64,000 nt of DNA, taken from contig CACJGU010000001.1 in NCBI GenBank assembly GCA_902593125.1, forward strand, positions 62,001-126,000, given 5' to 3'. The stretch is from an uncultured Alphaproteobacteria bacterium. Its GTDB lineage: Bacteria > Pseudomonadota > Alphaproteobacteria > HIMB59 > GCA-002718135. A program made the translations under genes and the position numbers. Position 1 is the first letter of the stretch. Each line of letters begins with the position of its first letter. Shown one piece after another: positions 36,216 through 44,050 of the stretch. The notes under the pieces were generated by a model. It ran no database searches. It worked only from the letters and a program-made list of their open reading frames with translations, and was not told the origin of the DNA.

Positions 36216-36630
36216 ATGTCACTACTCCCCATATAAAACACTCCATTTCTTCTTTAACTTGAATGCTAGGATACTCACTATTGGCAGAAATTAAAAATAG
36301 TGACTGATCTTTCTTTTTCAGTTTTTTAACTGTTAGATCCCCAAAGATTGAGGCTATAACAATATTGTCGTTACGAGGTGTAATACTTCTATCAACAATA
36401 AGTAGATCACCTGATAATATGCCTGCATCGGTCATAGAAGGACCATTAGCTTTAACAATATAGGTTGCTGTTGGACGCTGAACCAAATATTCATTGAGAT
36501 CAAGTTTGTTTTCCATATAATCAGTAGCTGGAGATGGAAAACCTGCAGATACTGTATCAAGAAAATAAGGTGTTATTAGATCTCCTTTGAATTCAGCTTT
36601 AAATATTAAGTTTTCTATTTTTTTAGACAT
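36193..36630 (-). CDS. umuD: DNA polymerase V regulatory subunit UmuD (S24 peptidase)
   Basis: A 145-residue LexA-like self-cleaving protein. The cleavage bond is Ala29-Gly30 in VSAGFPSPA, and the catalytic dyad is Ser65 in GPSMTDAG and Lys102 in DLTVKKL. It has no helix-turn-helix domain, so it is UmuD and not a LexA repressor. RecA filaments would trigger cleavage to UmuD', which activates UmuC. A LexA box lies 63 bases before its start. Confidence 0.95.
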   Translation of the reverse strand: MSKKIENLIFKAEFKGDLITPYFLDTVSAGFPSPATDYMENKLDLNEYLVQRPTATYIVKANGPSMTDAGILSGDLLIVDRSITPRNDNIVIASIFGDLTVKKLKKKDQSLFLISANSEYPSIQVKEEMECFIWGVVTYVIHKTT

Positions 36631-36692
36631 AATATTAGAAAAAATATTTAAATAATTGATAAATAATAATTATATTATTTATAAAATTATTT

Positions 36693-36707
36693 GTTCTACT
36701 TTTGTTC
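36693..36707 (-). promoter_or_regulatory. LexA (SOS) operator in front of umuDC
   Basis: GTTC at 36693-36696 and GTTC at 36704-36707 with exactly seven bases between them give the alphaproteobacterial SOS box GTTC-N7-GTTC (on the minus strand GAAC-N7-GAAC). It lies 63 bases before the umuD start and 63 bases before the alaX start on the other side. Control of umuDC by LexA is expected from the family. Control of alaX is possible but unproven. Confidence 0.85.
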
Positions 36708-36769
36708 TAATTTATTCAGAATGAAAAAAAAGTCAATATAATATTTTTAAAATACTGTTAAAAAACGCT

Positions 36770-37471
36770 ATGACAAAATTATTCGAAGATGATGCATACC
36801 TTAAGGAATTTAGAGCAAGAATTATAGGTATTGAGAGAGGAGATAATAGTATAGAATTAAATCACACAGCATTTTATGCAAAAAGTGGCGGTCAACCAGG
36901 AGACACAGGTATAATAGAGGTTGAGAGTAAAAAAATACAAGTTTTAGATACTATTAAAGAAAATAATAAAATAATAAACATTGTGGATGATCTCAGAGAT
37001 CTTGAAGAGAATAATGACATAATTGGAAAAATAAATTGGGATTTACGATACAAGCATATGAGAATGCATACGGCACTGCACTTATTATGTTCTATAGTTC
37101 CCCTAGGTGTAACTGGTGGTCAAATTGGTTATGAAAAAAGTCGTTTAGATTTTAATGATCCAGATAAACTAATAAATAAAGAAGAATTAGAAGAAAAAAT
37201 AAATTTGTTAGTTGAAGATAATCATGCAGTTACCAGTGAAGTAATTGAAAGTAGTATATTAGAAGAAAAGCCTGAACTTGTAAGAACTATGTCAGTAAAA
37301 CCTCCTCAAGTAGATGGTAAAATAAGATTGATTAGAATTGGTGATGTCGACTTACAACCTTGTGGCGGTACACATGTGAAATCGACTACTGAAATTGGTA
37401 AAATTCAAATTGGTAAAATAGAAAACAAAGGTAAAATGAATAGAAGGGTTAATCTATTATTATCTTCTTAA
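36770..37471 (+). CDS. alaX: Alanyl-tRNA editing protein AlaX
   Basis: A free-standing editing domain of 233 residues that removes wrongly attached serine or glycine from tRNA-Ala. The zinc site is His100 and His104 in MHTALHLL plus Cys198 and His202 in PCGGTHV, the AlaRS editing pattern. The N-terminal beta-barrel (AFYAKSGGQPGDTG) shows it is the longer AlaX type. It is divergent from umuDC and ends one base before the convergent aapP stop. Confidence 0.92.
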   Translation: MTKLFEDDAYLKEFRARIIGIERGDNSIELNHTAFYAKSGGQPGDTGIIEVESKKIQVLDTIKENNKIINIVDDLRDLEENNDIIGKINWDLRYKHMRMHTALHLLCSIVPLGVTGGQIGYEKSRLDFNDPDKLINKEELEEKINLLVEDNHAVTSEVIESSILEEKPELVRTMSVKPPQVDGKIRLIRIGDVDLQPCGGTHVKSTTEIGKIQIGKIENKGKMNRRVNLLLSS

Positions 37472-37472
37472 A

Positions 37473-38216
37473 TTACTGATGAAGAATTTGACTTAAAAAT
37501 AACTTTGTACGATCACTTTCCGGATTATTGAAAAACTTATCTGGACTAGCTTCTTCAACAATCTTTCCTTCGTCCATAAATACCATTCTATCAGCAACTG
37601 TTTTAGCGAAACCCATTTCATGCGTAACAACGATCATTGTCATTCCACCATTTGCTAAATCTACCATAACGTCTAAAACCTCTTTAATCATTTCAGGATC
37701 TAGAGCCGAAGTTGGTTCATCAAAAAGCATTATATTAGGGTTCATTGCAAGAGATCTAGCAATTGCTACTCTTTGTTGTTGACCACCAGATAATTGACCA
37801 GGGTATTTATTAGCTTGCTCAGGAATTTTTACTATTTCTAACTGTCTCATGGCTAGTTCCTCTGCTTCAGCTTTAGGCATTTTTTTTACCCAAATTGGAG
37901 CTAGTGTTATATTTTCTTTAACAGATAAATGAGGAAATAAATTAAATTGCTGGAATACCATTCCAACTTCTTTTCTAACATTATCTATATTTTTTAAATT
38001 TCCTGTTAATTCAATTCCATCAACAACTATTGAACCTTCCTGATGTTCTTCTAATCTATTAATACATCTGATCATTGTAGATTTTCCAGAACCAGAGGGT
38101 CCACAAACAACAATTCTTTCTTTCTTCTTAACTTCAAGATTTACATCTTGTAATACATGAAAATCTCCAAACCACTTGTTAACATTTTTTAATGAAATTA
38201 TTGATTCTTCACTCAT
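37473..38216 (-). CDS. aapP: General L-amino acid ABC importer, ATP-binding subunit
   Basis: A 247-residue ATPase with Walker [10 protein letters not shown], signature [14 protein letters not shown], Walker [13 protein letters not shown] and switch VTHEMGF. It is the GlnQ/HisP type found with polar amino acid permeases. It is the last gene of aapJ-aapQ-aapM-aapP and follows aapM by one base. In Rhizobium the Aap system imports a wide range of L-amino acids. Confidence 0.95.
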   Translation of the reverse strand: MSEESIISLKNVNKWFGDFHVLQDVNLEVKKKERIVVCGPSGSGKSTMIRCINRLEEHQEGSIVVDGIELTGNLKNIDNVRKEVGMVFQQFNLFPHLSVKENITLAPIWVKKMPKAEAEELAMRQLEIVKIPEQANKYPGQLSGGQQQRVAIARSLAMNPNIMLFDEPTSALDPEMIKEVLDVMVDLANGGMTMIVVTHEMGFAKTVADRMVFMDEGKIVEEASPDKFFNNPESDRTKLFLSQILHQ

Positions 38217-38217
38217 T

Positions 38218-39351
38218 TTAATCAGCCCCCATATTAATACCTGTTTTTAATTTCTTTTCCAAATACAAACTGTATCTAGACATTCCAAATGTGAATATAA
38301 AAAATACTAAACTAACAAAAAAGTAAATTTCATACGATAAACCTAACCAATTGGTATCCGCTAAAGTACCTCTTCCAATACCTAATAAATCTAAAATTCC
38401 CACAATAATAACCAATGTTGTATCTTTAAATAAACCTATAGATGTGTTGACAATTGGCGGTATAGAAATTCTAATAGCTTGAGGAAGAATAATTAATAAA
38501 TTCATTCTCCAGTAAGACATACCAAGTGATTTAGCAGCCTCATATTGACCAGGAGGTATTGCTTGTAATCCTCCTCTTATGACTTCAGCCATATAAGCTG
38601 ATTGGAACAATGTAACAGCTACAAGAACTCTTACCAAACCATCCATATCTATTCCTTCAGGTAAAAATAAAGGAAGCATCACCATTCCAAAAAATAATAA
38701 AGTTATAAGAGGAACACCTCTAATAAACTCAATAAATAATGTACACATCATGCTTATAACTGGTAATTTAGATCTTCTGCCTAATGCCAACATAATTCCA
38801 ATAGGAAAAGCTAATGCAATTCCTGTACATCCTAAAACGAGTGTTACTAGAAGACCACCCCATTTGTTAGTAGAGACTTCTGTAAAGCCCAATCCACCAT
38901 TAAGCAAAAAATAAGCAATAACAGGGAAGATGTATGTAAAATATAAGAAATACTTTCTATATGGAAGTTTTGAATATAAGAGAGGTAGCAGCGCTAACGC
39001 TAGCATAAAATAAGCTATATTAACTCTCCAAACTTCAACCTTTGGATAAAACCCATAAATAAATTGATAAAACCTTACATATATAACTGCCCAACAAGCT
39101 CCACCATTTTCAGGATCTAAATTTCGTGAACACATTTCTTGATTTGTAATTTGTTCACCAAGATAATTATATTTAAAGTCAGCTGAAAATATTGTCCAAT
39201 CTAAAATCCAAGGAATAAACTGATACAAACAATAAATAACAAATAAAGTTATTAATGAGTTTGTCCAATTAAAGAATAAATTAATTCGCAACCAACCAAT
39301 AATACCTGTTGTTGCTACTGGTGGTTTTCTAACTTCATTCATTTCATTCAT
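38218..39351 (-). CDS. aapM: General L-amino acid ABC importer, permease AapM
   Basis: A 377-residue membrane protein. The N-terminal 150 residues hold extra helices and a periplasmic part with [11 protein letters not shown], characteristic of the long Aap permeases. The core permease follows with the EAA loop [25 protein letters not shown] near residue 275. It starts at the stop codon of aapQ. It pairs with AapQ in the membrane channel. Confidence 0.94.
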   Translation of the reverse strand: MNEMNEVRKPPVATTGIIGWLRINLFFNWTNSLITLFVIYCLYQFIPWILDWTIFSADFKYNYLGEQITNQEMCSRNLDPENGGACWAVIYVRFYQFIYGFYPKVEVWRVNIAYFMLALALLPLLYSKLPYRKYFLYFTYIFPVIAYFLLNGGLGFTEVSTNKWGGLLVTLVLGCTGIALAFPIGIMLALGRRSKLPVISMMCTLFIEFIRGVPLITLLFFGMVMLPLFLPEGIDMDGLVRVLVAVTLFQSAYMAEVIRGGLQAIPPGQYEAAKSLGMSYWRMNLLIILPQAIRISIPPIVNTSIGLFKDTTLVIIVGILDLLGIGRGTLADTNWLGLSYEIYFFVSLVFFIFTFGMSRYSLYLEKKLKTGINMGAD

Positions 39352-40514
39352 TACTTTTCCTTAAATTGTATACTTCTATTATAAATGTTCATAAAGAAAG
39401 ATATTGTAAGACTAATTGACAAATAAGTTGCCATAACAATTGCCATACATTCAATAGCTTGACCAGTTTGATTTAAACTTATTCCTCCAAAACCATGAAC
39501 AAGATCTGCATATCCAACTGCAATACCTAAAGAAGAATTTTTAGTTAAGTTTAGATACTGACTTGTTAGTGGAGGGACAATAACTCTTAGAGCTTGAGGG
39601 ATAATTATCAATCTCATTATCCATGTTTGTTTTAAACCTATAGCAGCAGAGGCTTCTCTTTGTCCTTTTGATACAGACATTATTCCAGCTCTAACGATTT
39701 CAGAAATAAATGCTGCTGTGTAAATTGATAGGGCTAAAAACATTGCAATAAATTCAGGTCTAATAACTAAACCACCTTTAAAATTAAATCCTTTCATTTC
39801 TGGATGCTCAAAAGACATTGGTGAGCCAAGAATAAAAAATAAAATTAAGGGAACAATAAATATTAATCCTATTGAACTAGAAAATACTGGAAATTGTTGA
39901 CCTGTTTTATCTTGTCTTTTTTTTGCCCATCTATTTATTAAGAAACTTGAAATTAAAGCTAATACAATTGCAATTAATACATATAAAAATCCACTTTCAA
40001 ATATTGGTCTTGGAGAATATAATCCTCTATTAGAAATATAAAATACATCTAGAACTTGAAGTGATTGCTTTACACGAGGAAGTTGAATTAAAATACTATA
40101 CCATAAAATTATTTGAAGAAGTAGAGGTACATTTCTTGAAAATTCTACGTAAATATAAACTAGACGACTTAGTAGCCAATTTGAAGACAGCCTTACTATA
40201 CCTAAAATAAAACCCAAAATTGTTGCAGCTATACATCCTGTAACAGAAACTAAAAGAGTATTTAAAACACCAACAAAATAAACTTTTAAGTGAGTGTCAG
40301 TAGATTTAAATTCTAAAAAAGGTGAAAAACTTATATCAAAGCCTGCTGGATTTTGAAGAAAACTCCAACCAGTTGCAATATTTCTTTTTTCTAAGTTGTA
40401 AGAAGTTGTGCTAATTACAAAGAATAAACCTAAGGCAAATAAACCTACAACTAAAGTTTGAAAAAAAATGGATCTAAATTTTTCATCAGAAAAGAAACCT
40501 AGGTTAGATCGCAT
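39351..40514 (-). CDS. aapQ: General L-amino acid ABC importer, permease AapQ
   Basis: The 387-residue partner permease, with the EAA loop REASAAIGLKQTWIMRLIIIPQALR near residue 315 and EFSRNVPLLLQIILWY upstream. I start it at the ATG at 40514; an in-frame TTG at 40529 adds five residues and lies closer to the terminator T-run. There is no clear Shine-Dalgarno sequence. A strong hairpin stands between it and aapJ, and a TATAAT sequence lies only a few bases before the ATG, so part of its expression may come from a separate leaderless transcript. Confidence 0.92.
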   Translation of the reverse strand: MRSNLGFFSDEKFRSIFFQTLVVGLFALGLFFVISTTSYNLEKRNIATGWSFLQNPAGFDISFSPFLEFKSTDTHLKVYFVGVLNTLLVSVTGCIAATILGFILGIVRLSSNWLLSRLVYIYVEFSRNVPLLLQIILWYSILIQLPRVKQSLQVLDVFYISNRGLYSPRPIFESGFLYVLIAIVLALISSFLINRWAKKRQDKTGQQFPVFSSSIGLIFIVPLILFFILGSPMSFEHPEMKGFNFKGGLVIRPEFIAMFLALSIYTAAFISEIVRAGIMSVSKGQREASAAIGLKQTWIMRLIIIPQALRVIVPPLTSQYLNLTKNSSLGIAVGYADLVHGFGGISLNQTGQAIECMAIVMATYLSISLTISFFMNIYNRSIQFKEK

Positions 40515-40526
40515 CGTTATTATATA

Positions 40527-40559
40527 CAAAAAAAACGGGGGGTTTAAAACCCCCCGTTT
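40527..40559 (-). terminator. Hairpin terminator between aapJ and aapQ
   Basis: A GC-rich stem (ten pairs, six of them consecutive G-C) pairs 40533-40542 with 40550-40559 around a seven-base loop. On the minus strand it is followed by a run of Ts. It lies 15 bases after the aapJ stop and before aapQ. Such hairpins often let the binding protein be made in excess over the permeases by stopping most transcripts. Confidence 0.9.
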
Positions 40560-40574
40560 AAATTTAATTAAGAT

Positions 40575-41579
40575 TTATCTGAATGGAGGTGCGTATAAAA
40601 TACCACCTTGAGTCCATAGAGCATTTAAACCTCTTGCAATTTCTAGAGGTGTGTCTGGACCAACGTTTGCTTCGTAAGATTCAGAGTAGTTACCAATTTG
40701 TTTAATAATTTGATAAGCCCAATCATTACTTAGCTCAAGCATTTCACCATAGTTACCCTCAACACCAAGAAGTCTTAGTACTTCAGGAACATTAGAGCTC
40801 ATTTGAGCATCAACATTTTCAGATGTAACACCTAGTTCTTCAGCAATAATCATTGCATTCAAAGACCAACGAACTACGTCACCCCACTGGTGATCACCAT
40901 GTCTTACAAGTGGACCAAGTGGTTCTTTTGAAATAATTTCTGGTAAAACTTTCCATTTATCTGGATTAGAAGCAGCAGCTCTAGTTGAAGAAAGACCTGA
41001 AGCATCAGTAGTATATACATCACATCTTCCAGCAAATAAGTTTTCTTTACCTTCATCATTAGTTTCAATTGGAAGCGCTTCGTAGCTGATTCCATTTAAT
41101 CTAAAAAAGTCAGCAAGGTTTAACTCTGTAGTAGTACCAGTTTGTATACATACAGTAGCACCATCAAGTTCAGTAGCACTTGATACACCAAGAGCTGATG
41201 GTACCATGAAACCTTGTCCATCGTAGAAGTTTACACCTACGAACTCAAAACCAAGATTAACATCTCGGCTAATAGTCCAAGTTGTATTTCTCGCTAACAT
41301 ATCAACTTCACCAGAAGCTAATGTTGGGAAACGAGATTTACCAGTAGTTGTAATAAATTCTACTTTTGAACGGTCTCCAAAAACAGCTACTGCAACTGCA
41401 CGACACATATCTGCATCTAAACCAGCCCATTCACCGTTATCATCTGGAGCAGCAAAACCAGCTAGACCAGTTGTTACTCCACATTTTAGAAAACCTCTAT
41501 TTTTTACATCATCAAGAGTTCCAGCATTAGCTGAGAATGCAAATGCTAAAACTGCAAAGATAGATAATAGTTTTTTCAT
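40575..41579 (-). CDS. aapJ: General L-amino acid ABC importer, periplasmic binding protein
   Basis: A 334-residue solute-binding protein of family 3. The start is the ATG at 41579, giving a signal peptide MKKLLSIFAVLAFAFSANA; an upstream in-frame start at 41678 would bury that signal and is rejected. A GGAG ribosome-binding site is nine bases upstream. NRGFLKCGVTTGLAGFA and GLDADMCRAVAVAVFGD match AapJ/YnfM-type proteins. Codon use is less AT-biased than in its neighbours, which suggests high expression. Confidence 0.95.
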   Translation of the reverse strand: MKKLLSIFAVLAFAFSANAGTLDDVKNRGFLKCGVTTGLAGFAAPDDNGEWAGLDADMCRAVAVAVFGDRSKVEFITTTGKSRFPTLASGEVDMLARNTTWTISRDVNLGFEFVGVNFYDGQGFMVPSALGVSSATELDGATVCIQTGTTTELNLADFFRLNGISYEALPIETNDEGKENLFAGRCDVYTTDASGLSSTRAAASNPDKWKVLPEIISKEPLGPLVRHGDHQWGDVVRWSLNAMIIAEELGVTSENVDAQMSSNVPEVLRLLGVEGNYGEMLELSNDWAYQIIKQIGNYSESYEANVGPDTPLEIARGLNALWTQGGILYAPPFR

Positions 41580-41633
41580 ATTATTTTCTCCATTTAAATA
41601 ATTATTTAAATATCTTTTTTCAAAGATTGCTTC

Positions 41634-41661
41634 CCTATACCAAATATATAAGTTAATCCAA
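41634..41661 (-). promoter_or_regulatory. Likely aapJ promoter
   Basis: On the minus strand TTGGAT (41661-41656) and TATAGG (41639-41634) are separated by 16 bases, with the predicted start of transcription about 45-50 bases before the aapJ ATG. This fits a sigma-70 promoter for the aapJQMP operon. The match was judged by eye. Confidence 0.4.
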
Positions 41662-41738
41662 ATGATAGATTTATGCATTTTTATGATACTCTATAAGTTG
41701 TATAGATTTTATTATCACCGCCTATATATGGTATACAA

Positions 41739-42899
41739 ATGAAAAGAAAGACAAAATTAACTAAATTAGGAAGAGATCCATTGAAACAAAAGGGGTTCAT
41801 TAATCCTGGAACCTACAAGGGTTCAACAATGATATTTAACAATTTTAAAGATTACTTAAATGATATTAAAAATGCTGATGATAGAAAAACATATTATGGA
41901 ATTAATAAAAACCCTTTTCATAAACAATTAGAGGATTCAATTTCAAATTTATACAATTGTGATGACACAGTACTATCACCTTCAGGGTTAGCCTCAATAA
42001 TTATCCCCTTTTTTGCTTTCTTAAAAAAAGGTGATGAAGTTTTAATAAACGATAGTGTTTATAGTCCAACAAAAACATTTTGTGAAAATATTCTTAAAGA
42101 TTATGGAGTTGAAATAAAATATTTTCATCCAATAAATAATATTAAAACTTTTGAAAAAAAAATTAATAAAAAAACAAAACTTATTTACTTAGAATCTCCT
42201 GGTACAGCTACATTTGATATTATCGATATCCCTTTTATTACTAAAATTGCTAAAAAATATAAAATACCTACTGTAATGGATAACACTTGGGCATCACCTT
42301 TATTCTGTGATCCTATTAATCTCGGGATAAATATAATTATAGATGCAGGAACTAAATATATTAATGGACATTCTGATGTTCTTATTGGTTTTGTTTCATC
42401 AGATAAAAATTATAGTCGTCAAATAAGAATAACATCTAAGACATTAGGAATTTGTCCAGGATCCGAGGAGGTGTATTTAGCATTAAGAGGTATACCAACG
42501 TTAGAACTTAGGATGAAAGAAATAGAGAATAATGCATTATTTTTGGCAAAAAATTTGATAAATCATAAATTAGTTCATGATGTCTTTCATCCAGCTCTTG
42601 AACACACAATAAATCATCAAATTTGGAAAAGAGATTTCACAGGTAGTTCTGGTTTGTTTTCATTCATTTTAAAGAAAAAATACTCAAATATTATTTTAGA
42701 AAAGTTTTATAAGAGACTAAAAGTTTTTAAACTTGGTTATAGTTGGGGTGGATTTGATAGCTTAATAACCTTTCCACCTTTGGTTAATAGATCATTTAAG
42801 GATAAACGAAAAGGAACAATAATTAGATTGTATAGTGGCTTAGAAGATAAAGAGGATCAATTAAAAGATATTTATAATGCACTAAAAATTTTATCCTAA
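41739..42899 (+). CDS. metC: Cystathionine beta-lyase (MetC-type PLP enzyme)
   Basis: A 386-residue Cys/Met-metabolism PLP enzyme. The PLP lysine is Lys206 in DAGTKYINGHSDVLIG, and YYGINKNPFHKQLED and SPSGLASIIIPFFA are the MetC-type versions of the substrate and cofactor segments. The beta-lyase splits cystathionine into homocysteine, pyruvate and ammonia. Together with the gamma-type enzyme at 4844 the cell has both members of this family. Its stop overlaps the start of the TauE/SafE transporter (TAATG). Confidence 0.85.
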   Translation: MKRKTKLTKLGRDPLKQKGFINPGTYKGSTMIFNNFKDYLNDIKNADDRKTYYGINKNPFHKQLEDSISNLYNCDDTVLSPSGLASIIIPFFAFLKKGDEVLINDSVYSPTKTFCENILKDYGVEIKYFHPINNIKTFEKKINKKTKLIYLESPGTATFDIIDIPFITKIAKKYKIPTVMDNTWASPLFCDPINLGINIIIDAGTKYINGHSDVLIGFVSSDKNYSRQIRITSKTLGICPGSEEVYLALRGIPTLELRMKEIENNALFLAKNLINHKLVHDVFHPALEHTINHQIWKRDFTGSSGLFSFILKKKYSNIILEKFYKRLKVFKLGYSWGGFDSLITFPPLVNRSFKDKRKGTIIRLYSGLEDKEDQLKDIYNALKILS

Positions 42900-43630
42900 T
42901 GGATATATACTTTCTTCTATTTGCATCATTTGGAGTAATTGTTTTTGGTTTATCCAAAGGTGGTTTCCCAGGCCCAATATCAATGTTAGCAGTACCAATT
43001 ATGTCTTTTGCAATGAGTCCATTAAAGGCTGCTGGTATCCTTTTACCCTTATTGCTTATTATGGATATAATTGCTTTATATTTGTATTGGAATAAATGGG
43101 ATTTGAAATTACTCAAAATAATAATTCCGTCATCAATAATTGGAATAATTATTGGAAGTATAACTTTTCAATATACATCAGAGAACCAAATTAGAATTCT
43201 AGTCGGTATTATTTCTATTTTGTTTGTCATAATTTCAATTTATCAAAAAAATAGCTCGTTGTTAAATCCAACAAGATCTAAAGGTATTTTTTGGTCTAGT
43301 GCAGCAGGATATACAAGTTTTTTAATACATGCTGGTAATCCTCCCATAAATTTTTATGTTCTGCCTCTTAAATTAGATAAATTGACGTACCTTGGTACGA
43401 TGACTATAACCTTTTTCATTATCAATTTCGTTAAAATATTTCCATATTATTATTTTGATTTACTAGCACCTTCAAATTTGAAATTTTCTTTATTATTATT
43501 TCCATTAGCTGTAATTAGTGTTGTAGTTGGTTTTTATATTCAAAAATTTATTTCTGAAAAATTATTTTTTAATATTGTTTATATTTTACTTTTTCTAAGT
43601 GGATTTAAATTAATTTTCGATGCATTTTAA
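42899..43630 (+). CDS. TauE/SafE family membrane transporter
   Basis: A 243-residue protein with about eight helices. GLSKGGFPGPISMLAVPIM in the first half and FLIHAGNPPINFYVLPLKL in the second are the two duplicated signature segments of the TauE/SafE family. Members are linked to export of sulfite or sulfonate breakdown products. Coupling to metC by a one-base overlap suggests a sulfur compound, though this is inference. The gene ends three bases before the convergent cupin gene. Confidence 0.87.
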   Translation: MDIYFLLFASFGVIVFGLSKGGFPGPISMLAVPIMSFAMSPLKAAGILLPLLLIMDIIALYLYWNKWDLKLLKIIIPSSIIGIIIGSITFQYTSENQIRILVGIISILFVIISIYQKNSSLLNPTRSKGIFWSSAAGYTSFLIHAGNPPINFYVLPLKLDKLTYLGTMTITFFIINFVKIFPYYYFDLLAPSNLKFSLLLFPLAVISVVVGFYIQKFISEKLFFNIVYILLFLSGFKLIFDAF

Positions 43631-43633
43631 ATA

Positions 43634-44050
43634 TCAAATTTTTTCTTTATAACCTGCTCTTTTGTTCTTCCTTAGGCCAAATGGGCCTGGAATAAATAAA
43701 GTCATTGTACTTTTACCTGGATCAAGATCGACTCTATGCATATGATCGGCAGAACGAAAACCTACATAACCTGGTGCTCTCCAAAATTTACCTTTAGGTG
43801 TAGTTTCCCAATATCCACCTTTTAATATAATTGTAATATAAGGACATAAATGATTGTGAACCCCTTCACCATGGTCATCATCTAACATTTTATGGATTAA
43901 AATATTAAATGGAAACCATTTAGGTCTTTTTCTAAATAATAGATAATATCTTTCCATCCATGGTTTTGCCTTATGAAATTCTGGATGTGAAGGACCTCTA
44001 TCTAGAACAATTTTTTTTCTTCCAAGCTTATCTAAAAGTCTTAATAACAT
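43634..44050 (-). CDS. Small cupin-fold protein, unknown function
   Basis: A 138-residue protein. The GVHNHLCPYITIILKGGYWE stretch followed by a conserved HRVDL histidine gives a cupin-like metal site (two His, an acidic residue, one more His). The N-terminus is basic. It is too short and too different to call acireductone dioxygenase. It is the last gene of the eight-gene 43634-51018 operon and begins directly at the fusion gene stop. A sugar isomerase or dioxygenase role in that pathway is possible but not shown. Confidence 0.65.
   Translation of the reverse strand: MLLRLLDKLGRKKIVLDRGPSHPEFHKAKPWMERYYLLFRKRPKWFPFNILIHKMLDDDHGEGVHNHLCPYITIILKGGYWETTPKGKFWRAPGYVGFRSADHMHRVDLDPGKSTMTLFIPGPFGLRKNKRAGYKEKI

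Noticed and set aside
36193-36630. A LexA repressor gene
   Set aside because: The S24 peptidase motifs are present, but there is no N-terminal helix-turn-helix, the length is 145 residues, and it is coupled to umuC, so it is UmuD.
40580-41678. A longer AapJ beginning at 41678
   Set aside because: The extra 33 residues precede a perfect signal peptide, and a good GGAG ribosome-binding site stands before the ATG at 41579.
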